Of a DNA stretch of 64,000 nt, positions 15,999-24,677 are shown in pieces. The DNA lies in contig NZ_JAAUVI010000007.1 in the NCBI RefSeq assembly GCF_021352225.1, positions 76,016-140,015 on the forward strand. Direction: 5' to 3'. The stretch comes from Methylobacterium sp. C25 (GTDB lineage Bacteria > Pseudomonadota > Alphaproteobacteria > Rhizobiales > Beijerinckiaceae). The translations under genes were made by a program, and so were the position numbers. The notes below the pieces were generated by a model. That model was not told the DNA's origin. It did not search any database and saw only the letters and a list, made by a program, of their open reading frames with translations. The stretch's first letter is position 1; each line of letters opens with the position of its first letter.

Positions 15999-16508
15999 TC
16001 ACGCCAGCATCTGCACGAGCTTGGCGACGGTGTTGATGTTCCGGCCGGTGCCGACGGAGGCGGCCGGAATGCGCAGCTTGGACTGCCCCATACCGACGAT
16101 GCCGTAGCGCACGTAGATCTCACGACGGCCGAGCCGAACCTCTTCGTCGGCCAAGCCGGACACACGCGACAGCATGTCGGGGTGGGTCGCTTCGTCGAGG
16201 AAGATCGTGACGACGCGGTTGCCCGGATGATCCGGGAAGGGATTGCGTGCGAGCACCTCTGCCATTTCGGCCGCGTCCCGCACGATGACGCCGACAGGCT
16301 TGCCGAGATGGCTCCGCAGACGCTCTTCGAGCGCGAGCTTGACCGCTGCTGCGCTCTTCTCGCTGGACAAGACGACGTTGCCGCTGGCGATGTAGGTGCG
16401 AACCTCCGCAAGGCCCGCCTCCTCGCAGAGCCGTGCGAGATCCGCCATCGCGAGCTTGCCCGTTCCGCCGACGTTTACGGCGCGCAGGAGGGCGACGAAG
16501 CGTGTCAC
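15999..16508 (-). CDS. DUF1697 domain protein
   Basis: A 169-residue protein whose whole length matches DUF1697. The start MTRFVALLRAVNVGGTGKLAM, the segment VRTYIASGNVVLSS and the C-terminal GRNINTVAKLVQML are typical. The family is small, cytosolic and of unknown function. It stands alone between the rpsI terminator and the receiver gene. Confidence 0.85.
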   Translation of the reverse strand: MTRFVALLRAVNVGGTGKLAMADLARLCEEAGLAEVRTYIASGNVVLSSEKSAAAVKLALEERLRSHLGKPVGVIVRDAAEMAEVLARNPFPDHPGNRVVTIFLDEATHPDMLSRVSGLADEEVRLGRREIYVRYGIVGMGQSKLRIPAASVGTGRNINTVAKLVQMLA

Positions 16509-16604
16509 GGTTTGCGCACTCCGGCAGGGCGACTACCACCGAGGTGCGAAAGCCGTGCGGTTCCAGCCTCGGCGGCAGGCTGAGGATCAGCCCGATTTCG
16601 CTGC

Positions 16605-17057
16605 TTAGAGCTTGCCCAGCAGCGGGAATTCCTGGCTGAGCGTCGACTCCATCGGCAGCGGCGCCTCGCGGCGGCGCGGCTTGCGGTTGAGGACCTGCTT
16701 CAGCTTGGTCTTCAGGAGCGCGATGTCGAAGGGCTTCAGCAGGAAGGCGTCGGCGCCGGCGAGGTGCGCGACGTTCACGTCCTCGAAGTCGAAGGTCGCC
16801 TCGGTGAGGATGAAGGGCGTGTTCATCAGCGCGTTGTCGGCTCGGACCTCGCGCAGCAGCGTCAGACCGTCCATCGGCTCGAGGTTCAGATCGCAGATCA
16901 CCAGGGCGTATTTACGGGCGCGCATGCGCTCGAGCGCCTCGAAGGCATCCGACACGCCCTCGACTTCCGGGAATCCCAGTCGGGTCAGAAGTTCGATCAC
17001 CAGCCGAAGCAACTTCGGCTGATCATCGACGATCAAGATGGCGGGGACGTCGCTCAT
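16605..17057 (-). CDS. Response-regulator receiver protein paired with BLUF gene
   Basis: About 150 residues. The receiver domain covers residues 5-125: acidic residues in LIVDDQPK, phospho-acceptor aspartate in VICDLNLEPMDG, Thr in LTEATF and lysine in LLKPFD. A short basic C-terminal tail (RKPRRRE) has no known output domain. GAGAG lies near the ATG at 17057; an ATG at 17081 would be 7 bases past the BLUF stop. Either way it is the next gene on the BLUF transcript, so it may carry the light signal onward. Confidence 0.83.
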   Translation of the reverse strand: MSDVPAILIVDDQPKLLRLVIELLTRLGFPEVEGVSDAFEALERMRARKYALVICDLNLEPMDGLTLLREVRADNALMNTPFILTEATFDFEDVNVAHLAGADAFLLKPFDIALLKTKLKQVLNRKPRRREAPLPMESTLSQEFPLLGKL

Positions 17058-17088
17058 GGCGCTCTCGGCAGCTTCCGGCATGACGATA

Positions 17089-17559
17089 TCAGACGAAGAG
17101 ATGATCGATGCCCTGCTTCGACATCGTGTCTTGCTGGAGCGTGGTGGCGAGATTGTGGATCGTGCTGCTCTTCGGCGTTCCGCGTTGAAGCATCGGCAGC
17201 AATCCCGCCTTGTTGAAGTGGATCTCGGTGGTTCCACTGCGCACGCCCGTCGTGAAGGACGTGACGAAGGCGCGCTTGTTGATCTCTCGCCACTCGACAA
17301 TCTTCACGTCGCGGTGGCGGGTGTCGGTCGAGATCCGCTGAAACGTCTCGTTCACGGATAGCCGCTCGCCCTCGATGATCTGGACGGCGAAGCTGCCCTC
17401 CACGATCAGGAAGCTCGTGATCACCGAGAACTCGTTCTTCTTCTGCGCATGCTTGGTGATCTCGCTGATCTGACGCGCACGTGAAGGCGCATCGGCGGCG
17501 AGGTTGAGCCGCGAGAAGTAGATCAGGTTGACCAGGCTGGTCCGCTTGGCAGGCCGCAT
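17089..17559 (-). CDS. BLUF-domain blue-light sensor
   Basis: A short BLUF (FAD-binding blue-light) protein. The flavin-switch residues are present: the Tyr in NLIYFSR, the Asn in KKNEFSVITSF and the Gln in FAVQIIEG, with the usual 18-residue Asn-Gln spacing; TDTRHRDVKIVE is also conserved. The late Trp-x-Met motif is not there: the matching segment reads AFVTSFTTG. BLUF proteins change hydrogen bonding around FAD on blue light and signal to partners. The start is uncertain: ATGs at 17580 and 17559 and a GTG at 17598 are in frame; 17559 follows GGAACGAG. About 45 residues follow the domain. Confidence 0.82.
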   Translation of the reverse strand: MRPAKRTSLVNLIYFSRLNLAADAPSRARQISEITKHAQKKNEFSVITSFLIVEGSFAVQIIEGERLSVNETFQRISTDTRHRDVKIVEWREINKRAFVTSFTTGVRSGTTEIHFNKAGLLPMLQRGTPKSSTIHNLATTLQQDTMSKQGIDHLFV

Positions 17560-17644
17560 AGACTCGTTCCGATCCCGCATTTTGGGCGCAGGAACCACAC
17601 CCTAGCGGGCTTGCCGATAACGTCGCGTAAACGACGAACACACT

Positions 17645-17659
17645 CGGCAACACTTGCCG
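17645..17659. promoter_or_regulatory. Palindrome upstream of flgE
   Basis: CGGCAA-CAC-TTGCCG is a perfect palindrome about 140 bases before flgE and 85 before the BLUF start. It may be an operator for a flagellar regulator, but spacing does not match a sigma-54 -24/-12 promoter. The assignment is tentative. Confidence 0.3.
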
Positions 17660-17798
17660 GCCCCGCCGTTTGCCGGGCCAAAATCTGCCGCGTGCCGCGC
17701 CAGTGCTGCGAGCAATATCAGAGACTTACGTCTGGCATGAGCGTTGCGCCGCGCTGTCCGAGGGCGGAGCCGCCCAGGCGGCAGAAGGAGTACCGGCC

Positions 17799-19190
17799 AT
17801 GGACGTTTTTACCGCGATGCAGACGGCGGTCTCGGGACTGAAGGCTCAGTCCTACGCCCTCGACAACATCTCCGGGAACATCGCGAACTCGCAGACGACG
17901 GGCTACAAGCGCATCGATACGAGCTTCGTCGACCTGATTGCCGAACAGACCGCGCGCCGCGAGGTGGCCGGCAGTGTCGCCGCCTATTCGCAGCTCACCA
18001 ACACCATCCAGGGCAACCTGTCCTCGACCGGCGTCAGCACCAACATGGCGCTCAATGGACAGGGCTTCTTCGTCGTCCAGAAAAAGACCTCGGACGCGAG
18101 CGGCAACACCACCTTCTCGGCCAGCAACCTCTATACGCGCCGCGGTGACTTCGCGCCCGACAAGGATGGCTACCTCGTCAATGGAGCTGGCTCGTACCTC
18201 ACGGGAACGATGCTCGATCCGGTGACGGGGCAATCGACCTCCAACGGACCGATCAAGATCTCGAACTCGGTGCTGCCGGCCAAGGCGACGACGACGATCA
18301 CCTATTCGGCGAACCTGCCGAAGACGCCGGCCACGGCCAAGACGACGTCGACCGCCGGCTCGGAATTGCTCGGTCCCTTCGCGGATGGCTCCGACCCGCG
18401 CATCACGAGCGGGACCGGAACGGCGACGGTCTCGGCGGCGAACGCGCAGAGCTTCGTCGACAACAGCATCCAAGGGCCGCAGCTGACGGCCTACACTGCG
18501 GCCGGATCGCCCGTCCCCGTCACCACCCGCTGGGCGAAGGTCTCGAATGCGGACTCGACCGCCACTCCGCCGACCACCGACACCTGGAACCTGTTCTACG
18601 CCAACAGCACGTCCACGACGGGCAACAACACCGGTTGGACCAATGTCGGACAGGCCTTCAGCTTCAATGCGAGCGGCCAGCTGACCTCGCCCACGACGAC
18701 GTCGATCACCATCCCGAACCTCACCGTCGACGGCGCGACGGTCGGCAACGTGACGCTGGACTACGGCGCAGGCGGTCTCACCGAATACGCGTCGAGCACC
18801 GGCGGCGCCACGACCAACGCCCTCCAGCAGAACGGCTACTCGTCCGGAACTCTGAACTCTGTGGACGTTTCGGAGGACGGCAAGATCACCGGCACCTACT
18901 CCAACGGGGCCTCTCTGACGCTCGCCACCATCAACGTCGTCCACTTCACCAACGATGACGGGCTGAAGCCGGATTCGTTCGGCAACTATCAGCAGACCCA
19001 GGACTCGGGTGAGCCGATCACGGGCCTCAAGGGCACGACCATCGTCGGGGGCAACGTGGAGCAGTCGAATACCGACATTGCCGGCGAGTTCTCTAAGATG
19101 ATCGTAACGCAACAGGCCTATTCTGCGAACACGCGCGTCATCTCGACCGCTCAAACGATGATGTCCGACCTGATCAACATCATCCGCTGA
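17799..19190 (+). CDS. flgE: Flagellar hook protein FlgE
   Basis: A 463-residue protein of the hook, the universal joint outside the outer membrane. The N-terminal D0 segment AMQTAVSGLKAQSYALDNISGNIANSQTTGYKR and the C-terminal AYSANTRVISTAQTMM are the conserved rod/hook coiled-coil ends that polymerise. The central part (about 140-400) is Ser/Thr/Gly-rich and variable. GAAGGAG lies upstream of the ATG at 17799; the longer open frame has no family support. flgK and flgL follow on the same strand. Confidence 0.9.
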   Translation: MDVFTAMQTAVSGLKAQSYALDNISGNIANSQTTGYKRIDTSFVDLIAEQTARREVAGSVAAYSQLTNTIQGNLSSTGVSTNMALNGQGFFVVQKKTSDASGNTTFSASNLYTRRGDFAPDKDGYLVNGAGSYLTGTMLDPVTGQSTSNGPIKISNSVLPAKATTTITYSANLPKTPATAKTTSTAGSELLGPFADGSDPRITSGTGTATVSAANAQSFVDNSIQGPQLTAYTAAGSPVPVTTRWAKVSNADSTATPPTTDTWNLFYANSTSTTGNNTGWTNVGQAFSFNASGQLTSPTTTSITIPNLTVDGATVGNVTLDYGAGGLTEYASSTGGATTNALQQNGYSSGTLNSVDVSEDGKITGTYSNGASLTLATINVVHFTNDDGLKPDSFGNYQQTQDSGEPITGLKGTTIVGGNVEQSNTDIAGEFSKMIVTQQAYSANTRVISTAQTMMSDLINIIR

Positions 19191-19281
19191 GCGGGGGTGA
19201 GGTCGGCATCCGTCCGATGACGCGTCCCGAAACGATAGGACCTGCCGGGCGCGTCGCAGCCCGTTCGAGAGGAGGCGTCAC

Positions 19282-21150
19282 GTGTCCCTCAATGCCCTGA
19301 ACACGTCGACGGCCGGCCTCAAGCTGACGCAGGCGCAGCTCGGCATCGTCTCCCAGAACATCGCGAATGCTGGCACGGTCGGTTACGTCCGCCGTACGCT
19401 CGATTCCGTCACGACGGGGCCGGGCAATTCGGGCGTGGCGACCGGCACGATCAGCAGGAGCATCGACGCAGCCGCGTTGAAGCAGTTGAGGCTCGAGACC
19501 TCGGGTGCCGCCTACACGACGGTTCTGTCGAGCGTCCTCACGCAGGTCGACAAGCTCTACGGCACGCCCGGCTCCTCGACCTCGCTCGACGGACTGGTCA
19601 ACGGCTTCTCCTCGGCGTTGCAGAGCCTGGCCGCCGATCCGACCTCGTCCGCGGCCCGCTCGGCCGTCGTGACGAGTGCATCGAGCCTCGCGTCCCAGAT
19701 CGGCAGCATCGCGGGAAGCGTGCAGGACCTGCGCAGCGCGATGGAGTCCCAGCTCTCGCAGGACACCACGCAGGCGAACCAGTTGTTGAAGTCGATCGCC
19801 GACCTCAACACGCGTGTGTCCCAGGCCAGCGACGGCGCGAACAAGGCCGACCTGCTCGACCAGCGCGACCAGGCGGTGAACTCGCTTTCCGCGCTGATGG
19901 ACGTTCAGAGCGTCCCGCAATCCGACGGCACCGTCTCACTGATCACCACGACGGGTGTGACGCTCGTCGACCGCGGCAATCCGACCGTGCTGTCCTTCGA
20001 CTCCCGCGGGACGCTCTCGCCGGGGTCGGAATACTCGACCGATCCCACGCAGCGCGGCGTCGGCACGATCACGGCGAAGACGCCCGGCGGAGCCACGATC
20101 GACCTCGTCGCTTCCGGAGCGATCCGGTCCGGCTCGATCGCTGCCGAACTCGAGATGCGCGATACGGTGCTGCCGCAGGCCCAGCGACAGCTCGACGATC
20201 TCGCCGCGGGCCTGTCGCGCTCGATGTCGGATAATCAGGTGACCGGCACGGCCGTGACCGATTCCGGCAAGGCCGGCTTCGATGTCGACCTCTCCAATCT
20301 CAAGGCGGGCAACGCGATCACCCTGACGGTGAAGGATGGTTCGGGGACCCGAAACCTCATCCTGATGCCGTCGTACCTGACGCCGCCGGCCAATCCCGAT
20401 GCGTCCCTGACGGACGACCCCAACGCCACGGTCGTCCCGTTCACCATCCAGGCACCGCCCGCGACGCCCAGCGCCTCCGACATCGCCTCCGCGATCTCGA
20501 CCGCGCTCGGTTCGAGCTACACGGTGAGCGCGCCCGGATCGGCGGGCACGGTGCGTATCCTGTCGAACGGCGGACCGACCCTGCTCGCGGCCAATGCCAG
20601 CGTCACCCAGCCGACCTCGCCGACCGACAAGGGAACGGGCACGCAGGTCGCGCTCTTCGTCGATTCTGGCAACAAGAACGGGCTCTATACCGGCTCGTTC
20701 GACGGCGGCTCGCAACTTACCGGCTTCGCACAACGGCTCGCAGTCAATCCGGCCGTCGTCACGAACAACGCGATGCTGGTGACGCAGACCTCCGCCGGGG
20801 TCAGCGATTCCTCGCGGCCCCAGGCGCTCTACGACGCCCTCAACACCACGCAGCGGACCTTCTCGGCGGCGAGCGGGATCGGCGGCGTCAACGCCCCGAC
20901 GACGTCGAGCGTCAGTGGGTTCGCTCGCTCGATCATCGCCTCCCAGGGCGCGGCAGCCTCTTCCGCTCAGGATCTCGACGAGGGCCAGGGCATCGCGCTC
21001 GCCACGGCACAGGGCCGGTTCTCGAGTGAGTCCGGCGTCAACATCGACGAGGAGATGTCGAAGCTCATCGAGCTGCAGACCGCCTACACCGCCAATGCGC
21101 GCGTGCTTACTGCCGCCCGCGACATGCTCGACACGCTTCTGCGCATCTGA
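19282..21150 (+). CDS. flgK: Flagellar hook-associated protein 1 FlgK
   Basis: A 622-residue hook-filament junction protein. The N-terminus LNTSTAGLKLTQAQLGIVSQNIANAGTVGYVRR and the C-terminus NIDEEMSKLIELQTAYTANARVLTAARDML are the FlgK signatures. LSRSMSDNQ and the region 330-450 form a large variable domain. It starts at a GTG with GGAGG eight bases upstream. It caps the hook with FlgL so filament can assemble. The 91-base gap to flgE and 11-base gap to flgL suggest one operon. Confidence 0.92.
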   Translation: MSLNALNTSTAGLKLTQAQLGIVSQNIANAGTVGYVRRTLDSVTTGPGNSGVATGTISRSIDAAALKQLRLETSGAAYTTVLSSVLTQVDKLYGTPGSSTSLDGLVNGFSSALQSLAADPTSSAARSAVVTSASSLASQIGSIAGSVQDLRSAMESQLSQDTTQANQLLKSIADLNTRVSQASDGANKADLLDQRDQAVNSLSALMDVQSVPQSDGTVSLITTTGVTLVDRGNPTVLSFDSRGTLSPGSEYSTDPTQRGVGTITAKTPGGATIDLVASGAIRSGSIAAELEMRDTVLPQAQRQLDDLAAGLSRSMSDNQVTGTAVTDSGKAGFDVDLSNLKAGNAITLTVKDGSGTRNLILMPSYLTPPANPDASLTDDPNATVVPFTIQAPPATPSASDIASAISTALGSSYTVSAPGSAGTVRILSNGGPTLLAANASVTQPTSPTDKGTGTQVALFVDSGNKNGLYTGSFDGGSQLTGFAQRLAVNPAVVTNNAMLVTQTSAGVSDSSRPQALYDALNTTQRTFSAASGIGGVNAPTTSSVSGFARSIIASQGAAASSAQDLDEGQGIALATAQGRFSSESGVNIDEEMSKLIELQTAYTANARVLTAARDMLDTLLRI

Positions 21151-21161
21151 CGGGGCGCACC

Positions 21162-23012
21162 ATGACGACCATCAACTCCTTCGCCGCCGGCAGCTTCAAC
21201 GCCGACCGCACCACCGCCAGTCTGCTCACGCTCAAGAGCCGCCTCGACGGGCTGACGAACCAGCTCTCCACCGGCCAGGTCGCCGACACCTATGGCGGCC
21301 TCGGCTCGGCGCGCACGGCGAGTCTCAGCGCCCATGCCACGATCAGCGCGCTCGACGGTTACGTCGCCTCGATCACCGGCGGGACGACGCAGGTGAACCT
21401 GGCCGCGACCAGCCTGACACAGGTCAAGAAGCTCGCCGATACGCTCGGCAACAGCCTGACCGCCAATCTGCAGCCGAGCACCAGCACCGGCATCACCACG
21501 AGCGTGGCACTCGCCAAGTCGGGTCTCGACGGCGCAATCGACGCGCTCAACCAGAACGCGGCCGGCAAATACATCTTCGGCGGCCGCACGACCGACCAGG
21601 CGCCGGTAGTGTCGGCGGACCTCATGCTCAACGGGGACTCGACGGCTGGATTGGCCGGGCTGAAGACGTTGATCGCCGAGCAGCGGAAGGCCGACGGGAC
21701 GGACGGTATCGGACGGCTTCAACTCTCGGGGGCCTCGGGCAGTGCCAGCGTGACGCTCTCCGAGGCGACTGATCCAAGCGTGCGGGCCAATTTCGGCTTC
21801 ACCATCAACGATTGGTCGAGTTCCAACGCGAGCGCGATCAGCGCCAGCCCCGCAACGCCGGCGGCACAGGTGCAGGTCGGCGGCAACCCGACCTTTCCCA
21901 GCGCCTTTCCGCCCGCACCGGCCGATGGCGACCGCTTTCGCGTTGCCGTGAACATGCCGGATGGCAGCCAGAAGATCATCGACCTCACCGCGCAGAATCC
22001 CGGCAGCGGTGCCGACGGGACGTTCGCGATCGATCCGTCCAGCGCGGCGAACACGGCGGCGAACATCGCGAGCGCCGTCGGCAACCTGCCGATCGCGAGC
22101 ATCCAGTCCTCTGGCACTCCGGAGGTCACGCTCGACTACTCGGCGGCACCGGCAGCGCGCAGCGTCGGCCTCACCGTCAGTGACACGAACCCGCCGCAGG
22201 ATGGCGACACCGTCACCGTCACGCTCGGGATGCATGACGGCACGACCAAGACCGTGACGCTGACCGCAACCACCACCTCTCCGCCGCCGGCCGGCTCGTT
22301 CCTCATCGACACGGCGGGAGCAGACGCCGCAACCCGCGCCGCCAATACCGCCGGCAATCTCAAGACGGCGCTCAACTCCGCGCTGGGGACCTCGGCCCAG
22401 ACGGAGCTCTCGGCGAGCTCGGCGGTCCGCGCCTCGGAGAATTTCTTCGACGGGTCGTCGTCGGCGGGTCTCGCCCCGCGCCGGGTCAAAAGCGACTTGA
22501 GCGGCTACGAGGACGTCCCGAAGAACAATACCGTGATCTGGTACACGGGCGACGACGCGGCCACCGATCCGCGTGCGACCAGCAGCGTCCAGATCGGCGC
22601 CAACCGCAGCGTCGGCATCGGCGCCAGGGCGAACGAGCAGCCCTTGCGCGACACGCTCGCCGCCTTCGCGACTCTGGCGGCCGACAGCTTCACCGATGCG
22701 ACCGGGACGCAGGACGCCGCGCGCTTCCAGGCGACCGCCAGCCGGGTTCAGGGGCTGGTGACGCCGAGTGACACCAAGACCAGCGTCGCCGACATGGTGG
22801 GCGAGTTCGGCATCGCGTCGAGCACGATGGCCGACGCCAAGACGCAGGCGGTATCGACCAAGAACACGCTGCTCGACTCGATCGAAGGCGTCGAGCAGGT
22901 CTCGACCGAGGAGGTGGCGGCCAAGCTCATGACGCTTCAGACCCAGCTCCAGGCCACCTATCAGGTCACCTCGATGCTCTCGAAGCTCTCGCTGGTGAAC
23001 TACCTCTCCTAA
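21162..23012 (+). CDS. flgL: Flagellin-like hook-associated protein, FlgL, with large insertion
   Basis: A 616-residue protein whose ends match FlgL/flagellin: the N-terminal coiled coil LLTLKSRLDGLTNQLSTGQ and the C-terminal TEEVAAKLMTLQTQLQATYQ. It is about twice the usual length (roughly 300-350). The extra sequence, about residues 230-430, contains two related modules, each with a D-G-D, a DG...LTA strand pair and a FxIDxxxAxxAAN segment. FlgL joins FlgK to the filament. It is the last gene of the flgEKL group and is followed by a strong terminator. It could instead be called a flagellin family protein; context favours FlgL. Confidence 0.85.
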   Translation: MTTINSFAAGSFNADRTTASLLTLKSRLDGLTNQLSTGQVADTYGGLGSARTASLSAHATISALDGYVASITGGTTQVNLAATSLTQVKKLADTLGNSLTANLQPSTSTGITTSVALAKSGLDGAIDALNQNAAGKYIFGGRTTDQAPVVSADLMLNGDSTAGLAGLKTLIAEQRKADGTDGIGRLQLSGASGSASVTLSEATDPSVRANFGFTINDWSSSNASAISASPATPAAQVQVGGNPTFPSAFPPAPADGDRFRVAVNMPDGSQKIIDLTAQNPGSGADGTFAIDPSSAANTAANIASAVGNLPIASIQSSGTPEVTLDYSAAPAARSVGLTVSDTNPPQDGDTVTVTLGMHDGTTKTVTLTATTTSPPPAGSFLIDTAGADAATRAANTAGNLKTALNSALGTSAQTELSASSAVRASENFFDGSSSAGLAPRRVKSDLSGYEDVPKNNTVIWYTGDDAATDPRATSSVQIGANRSVGIGARANEQPLRDTLAAFATLAADSFTDATGTQDAARFQATASRVQGLVTPSDTKTSVADMVGEFGIASSTMADAKTQAVSTKNTLLDSIEGVEQVSTEEVAAKLMTLQTQLQATYQVTSMLSKLSLVNYLS

Positions 23013-23040
23013 TCGTCGAAACCACCCGGCCTGAAACGAG

Positions 23041-23075
23041 AAGAGCCGCCCGATGAGGGCGGCTCTTCCTGTTTT
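23041..23075. terminator. Bidirectional terminator between flgL and DUF4167 gene
   Basis: AAGAGCCGCCC (23041-23051) pairs perfectly with GGGCGGCTCTT (23057-23067), loop GATGA. It is followed by CCTGTTTTC in the plus direction. On the minus strand the A/T-rich arm ends make it usable for the DUF4167 gene as well. Confidence 0.8.
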
Positions 23076-23093
23076 CGTTCGGGACTTCGGCGA

Positions 23094-24260
23094 TCACTCG
23101 CCGGCGTCGGCGACCTCGGGCTTCTCGGGCGCGGTGCCTTCCTCGCCGGCCTTGTAGCGCGTCCGGCGACGACGGGGCTTCGGCGCGGGCGCCGCCTCGT
23201 CCGAGACCGCCTCGTGCTGGGGCGCTGCGACGGGCTCGGGCGCTGCGCGCGCCGGCTCGACATTCGCCTCTGGGGCCGGCGCAGGAGGATTGCGCGTCGC
23301 CGTCATCAGGAACGCGGGCAATGCCGACGTCTCGTCAGCGCTCGAGCGATGGCTTTCGTCGCGGCGGCGCTCGCGGCGAGGCGCCTCGTTCCGGGGCGGC
23401 GGAGCGTCGTCGCGGCTCGGCTCCTGGCGCTGCGTATCTTGACGCTGCGTATCCTGGCGCTGCGCCTCCTGACGTCCCGCGTCCTGGCGATTGCGCTCGG
23501 GCCGGCCGCCGTCCTGGCGGTTGTAGTTGCCGCGGCCGTTCTCGTAACGCGGCTGATCCTGATTGAACTGGTCGTTCCGCGCCGCGTCCTGACGGGGATA
23601 GTCCTGACGACCGTAATCCTGGCGGCCCTGCTCGGGACGGCCCTGGTCATGCCGCCCGTAATCCTGTCGCGGCTGATCGTGCCGGGACTGATCCTGGCGA
23701 TAGTCGCCGCGATTGTAGTCCTGACGATTGTTGTCGAAGCGCTGCGGCCGGTCGTTCCGGTCGTTGCGGTTCTGGAAGCGCTGCGGGCGATCGTTGCGAT
23801 CCTGGCCGCGATCCTGGCGATCATTGCCGCGGTTCTGATGGCGCGGCTCGTACTCCTGGCGCTCGTAGGGCTGGGGCTGCTGGCCCGGATCGCCGTACTC
23901 TTCGCCGCCATAGCCCTGACGGCCCTGGTCGGCGCCATTCTGGCCCTGGACGTCCTCGTCGCCCTCGTCCTCGTCCTCGAAGCCGTTGCGGGCATAGCCC
24001 TGCGCCTGCGGCCGGTTCGGCTCCTGGGCGCTGGTGATGATGCGGAAATAGTGCTCGCCGTGCTGGAAGTAGTTCTCCGCAGCGACGGGATCGCCGCTCG
24101 CCAGCGCGTCGCGCGCAAGCTGGGCGTACTTGTCGGCGATGTGCTGGGCGGTGCCGCGGATTTTGACGTCGGGGCCGTTGGATTCATACGACCGGGTCAA
24201 CGGATTGGGACCCTTGGGCCGGTTGCGACCGCGCATCCGTCTATTCTGGTTTGGTCTCAT
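23094..24260 (-). CDS. DUF4167 protein with long QD/RQD low-complexity region
   Basis: A 388-residue protein. The N-terminal DUF4167 domain (about 1-80) starts MRPNQNRRMRGRN and contains SYESNGPDVKIRGTAQHI and YFRIITSAQEPN, typical of this alphaproteobacterial family. Residues 85-300 are repeats rich in Arg, Gln, Asp and Asn, with units such as RQDYGRQ and RQDTQ. The tail is Ala/Pro/Glu-rich with KPRRRRTRYK. The charge pattern suggests a nucleic-acid-binding or phase-separating protein; this is inference. It sits at the end of the conserved prmC-prfA-ptsP-lysC series. Confidence 0.85.
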   Translation of the reverse strand: MRPNQNRRMRGRNRPKGPNPLTRSYESNGPDVKIRGTAQHIADKYAQLARDALASGDPVAAENYFQHGEHYFRIITSAQEPNRPQAQGYARNGFEDEDEGDEDVQGQNGADQGRQGYGGEEYGDPGQQPQPYERQEYEPRHQNRGNDRQDRGQDRNDRPQRFQNRNDRNDRPQRFDNNRQDYNRGDYRQDQSRHDQPRQDYGRHDQGRPEQGRQDYGRQDYPRQDAARNDQFNQDQPRYENGRGNYNRQDGGRPERNRQDAGRQEAQRQDTQRQDTQRQEPSRDDAPPPRNEAPRRERRRDESHRSSADETSALPAFLMTATRNPPAPAPEANVEPARAAPEPVAAPQHEAVSDEAAPAPKPRRRRTRYKAGEEGTAPEKPEVADAGE

Positions 24261-24677
24261 CGGCCTCGATTGACCTTTCGCTCGTAACAGAAATGATCTC
24301 TGACAGGGTTGATCAGCGGCTTACCCGGACGCTCCGCCACCGAGCCTGATGCCCGCCGCGGGATGTGTCGCCGGTCGATCCGTGATCTTTCACGTCGTGC
24401 GTGCCGTCGTCTCGTCCGATCGGTACCCGCGCTCGCCTCGAGGCGTGCTCGCGGAATGACCTTAGACTGTCAGGTTCAAATCCATCGCGCTTAGCGGCAG
24501 CCTTGGCTGTGATGCCAGGTGTGCGTTCGCTCGATGGTGGGGCGATCGTCCGAACCGGAGACGGTGCTGATCGAACTCGATCCTACCGTGACCCATGCTG
24601 ATGGGCCGTCCACGATCTACAACTCGAACGTAATGGCTGACGGCCTCCGCAACAAGCACTTTTTCATGTCGTCGCGA
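24261..24677. other. Intergenic region between DUF4167 gene and prmC
   Basis: No gene is supported. A minus-strand frame of 65 codons (24462-24659) has no recognisable domain and an implausible start. The string GGTTCAAATCC near 24473 resembles a tRNA T-loop, but no T-stem or cloverleaf forms around it. The DUF4167 promoter must lie here, close to 24260. Confidence 0.4.

Noticed and set aside
17645..17659. Sigma-54 promoter for flgE
   Set aside because: GGCA and TTGC are present but 4 bases apart rather than the required spacing; it is better described as a palindrome.
23214..24287. Plus-strand hydrophobic frame of 357 codons opposite the DUF4167 gene
   Set aside because: It is the antisense of the RQD repeats, which yields Leu/Val/Ala-rich pseudo-membrane sequence; the minus strand has the recognised domain.
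24440..24500. Possible tRNA (GGTTCAAATCC string)
   Set aside because: No T-stem pairing, acceptor stem or anticodon arm can be built around it.
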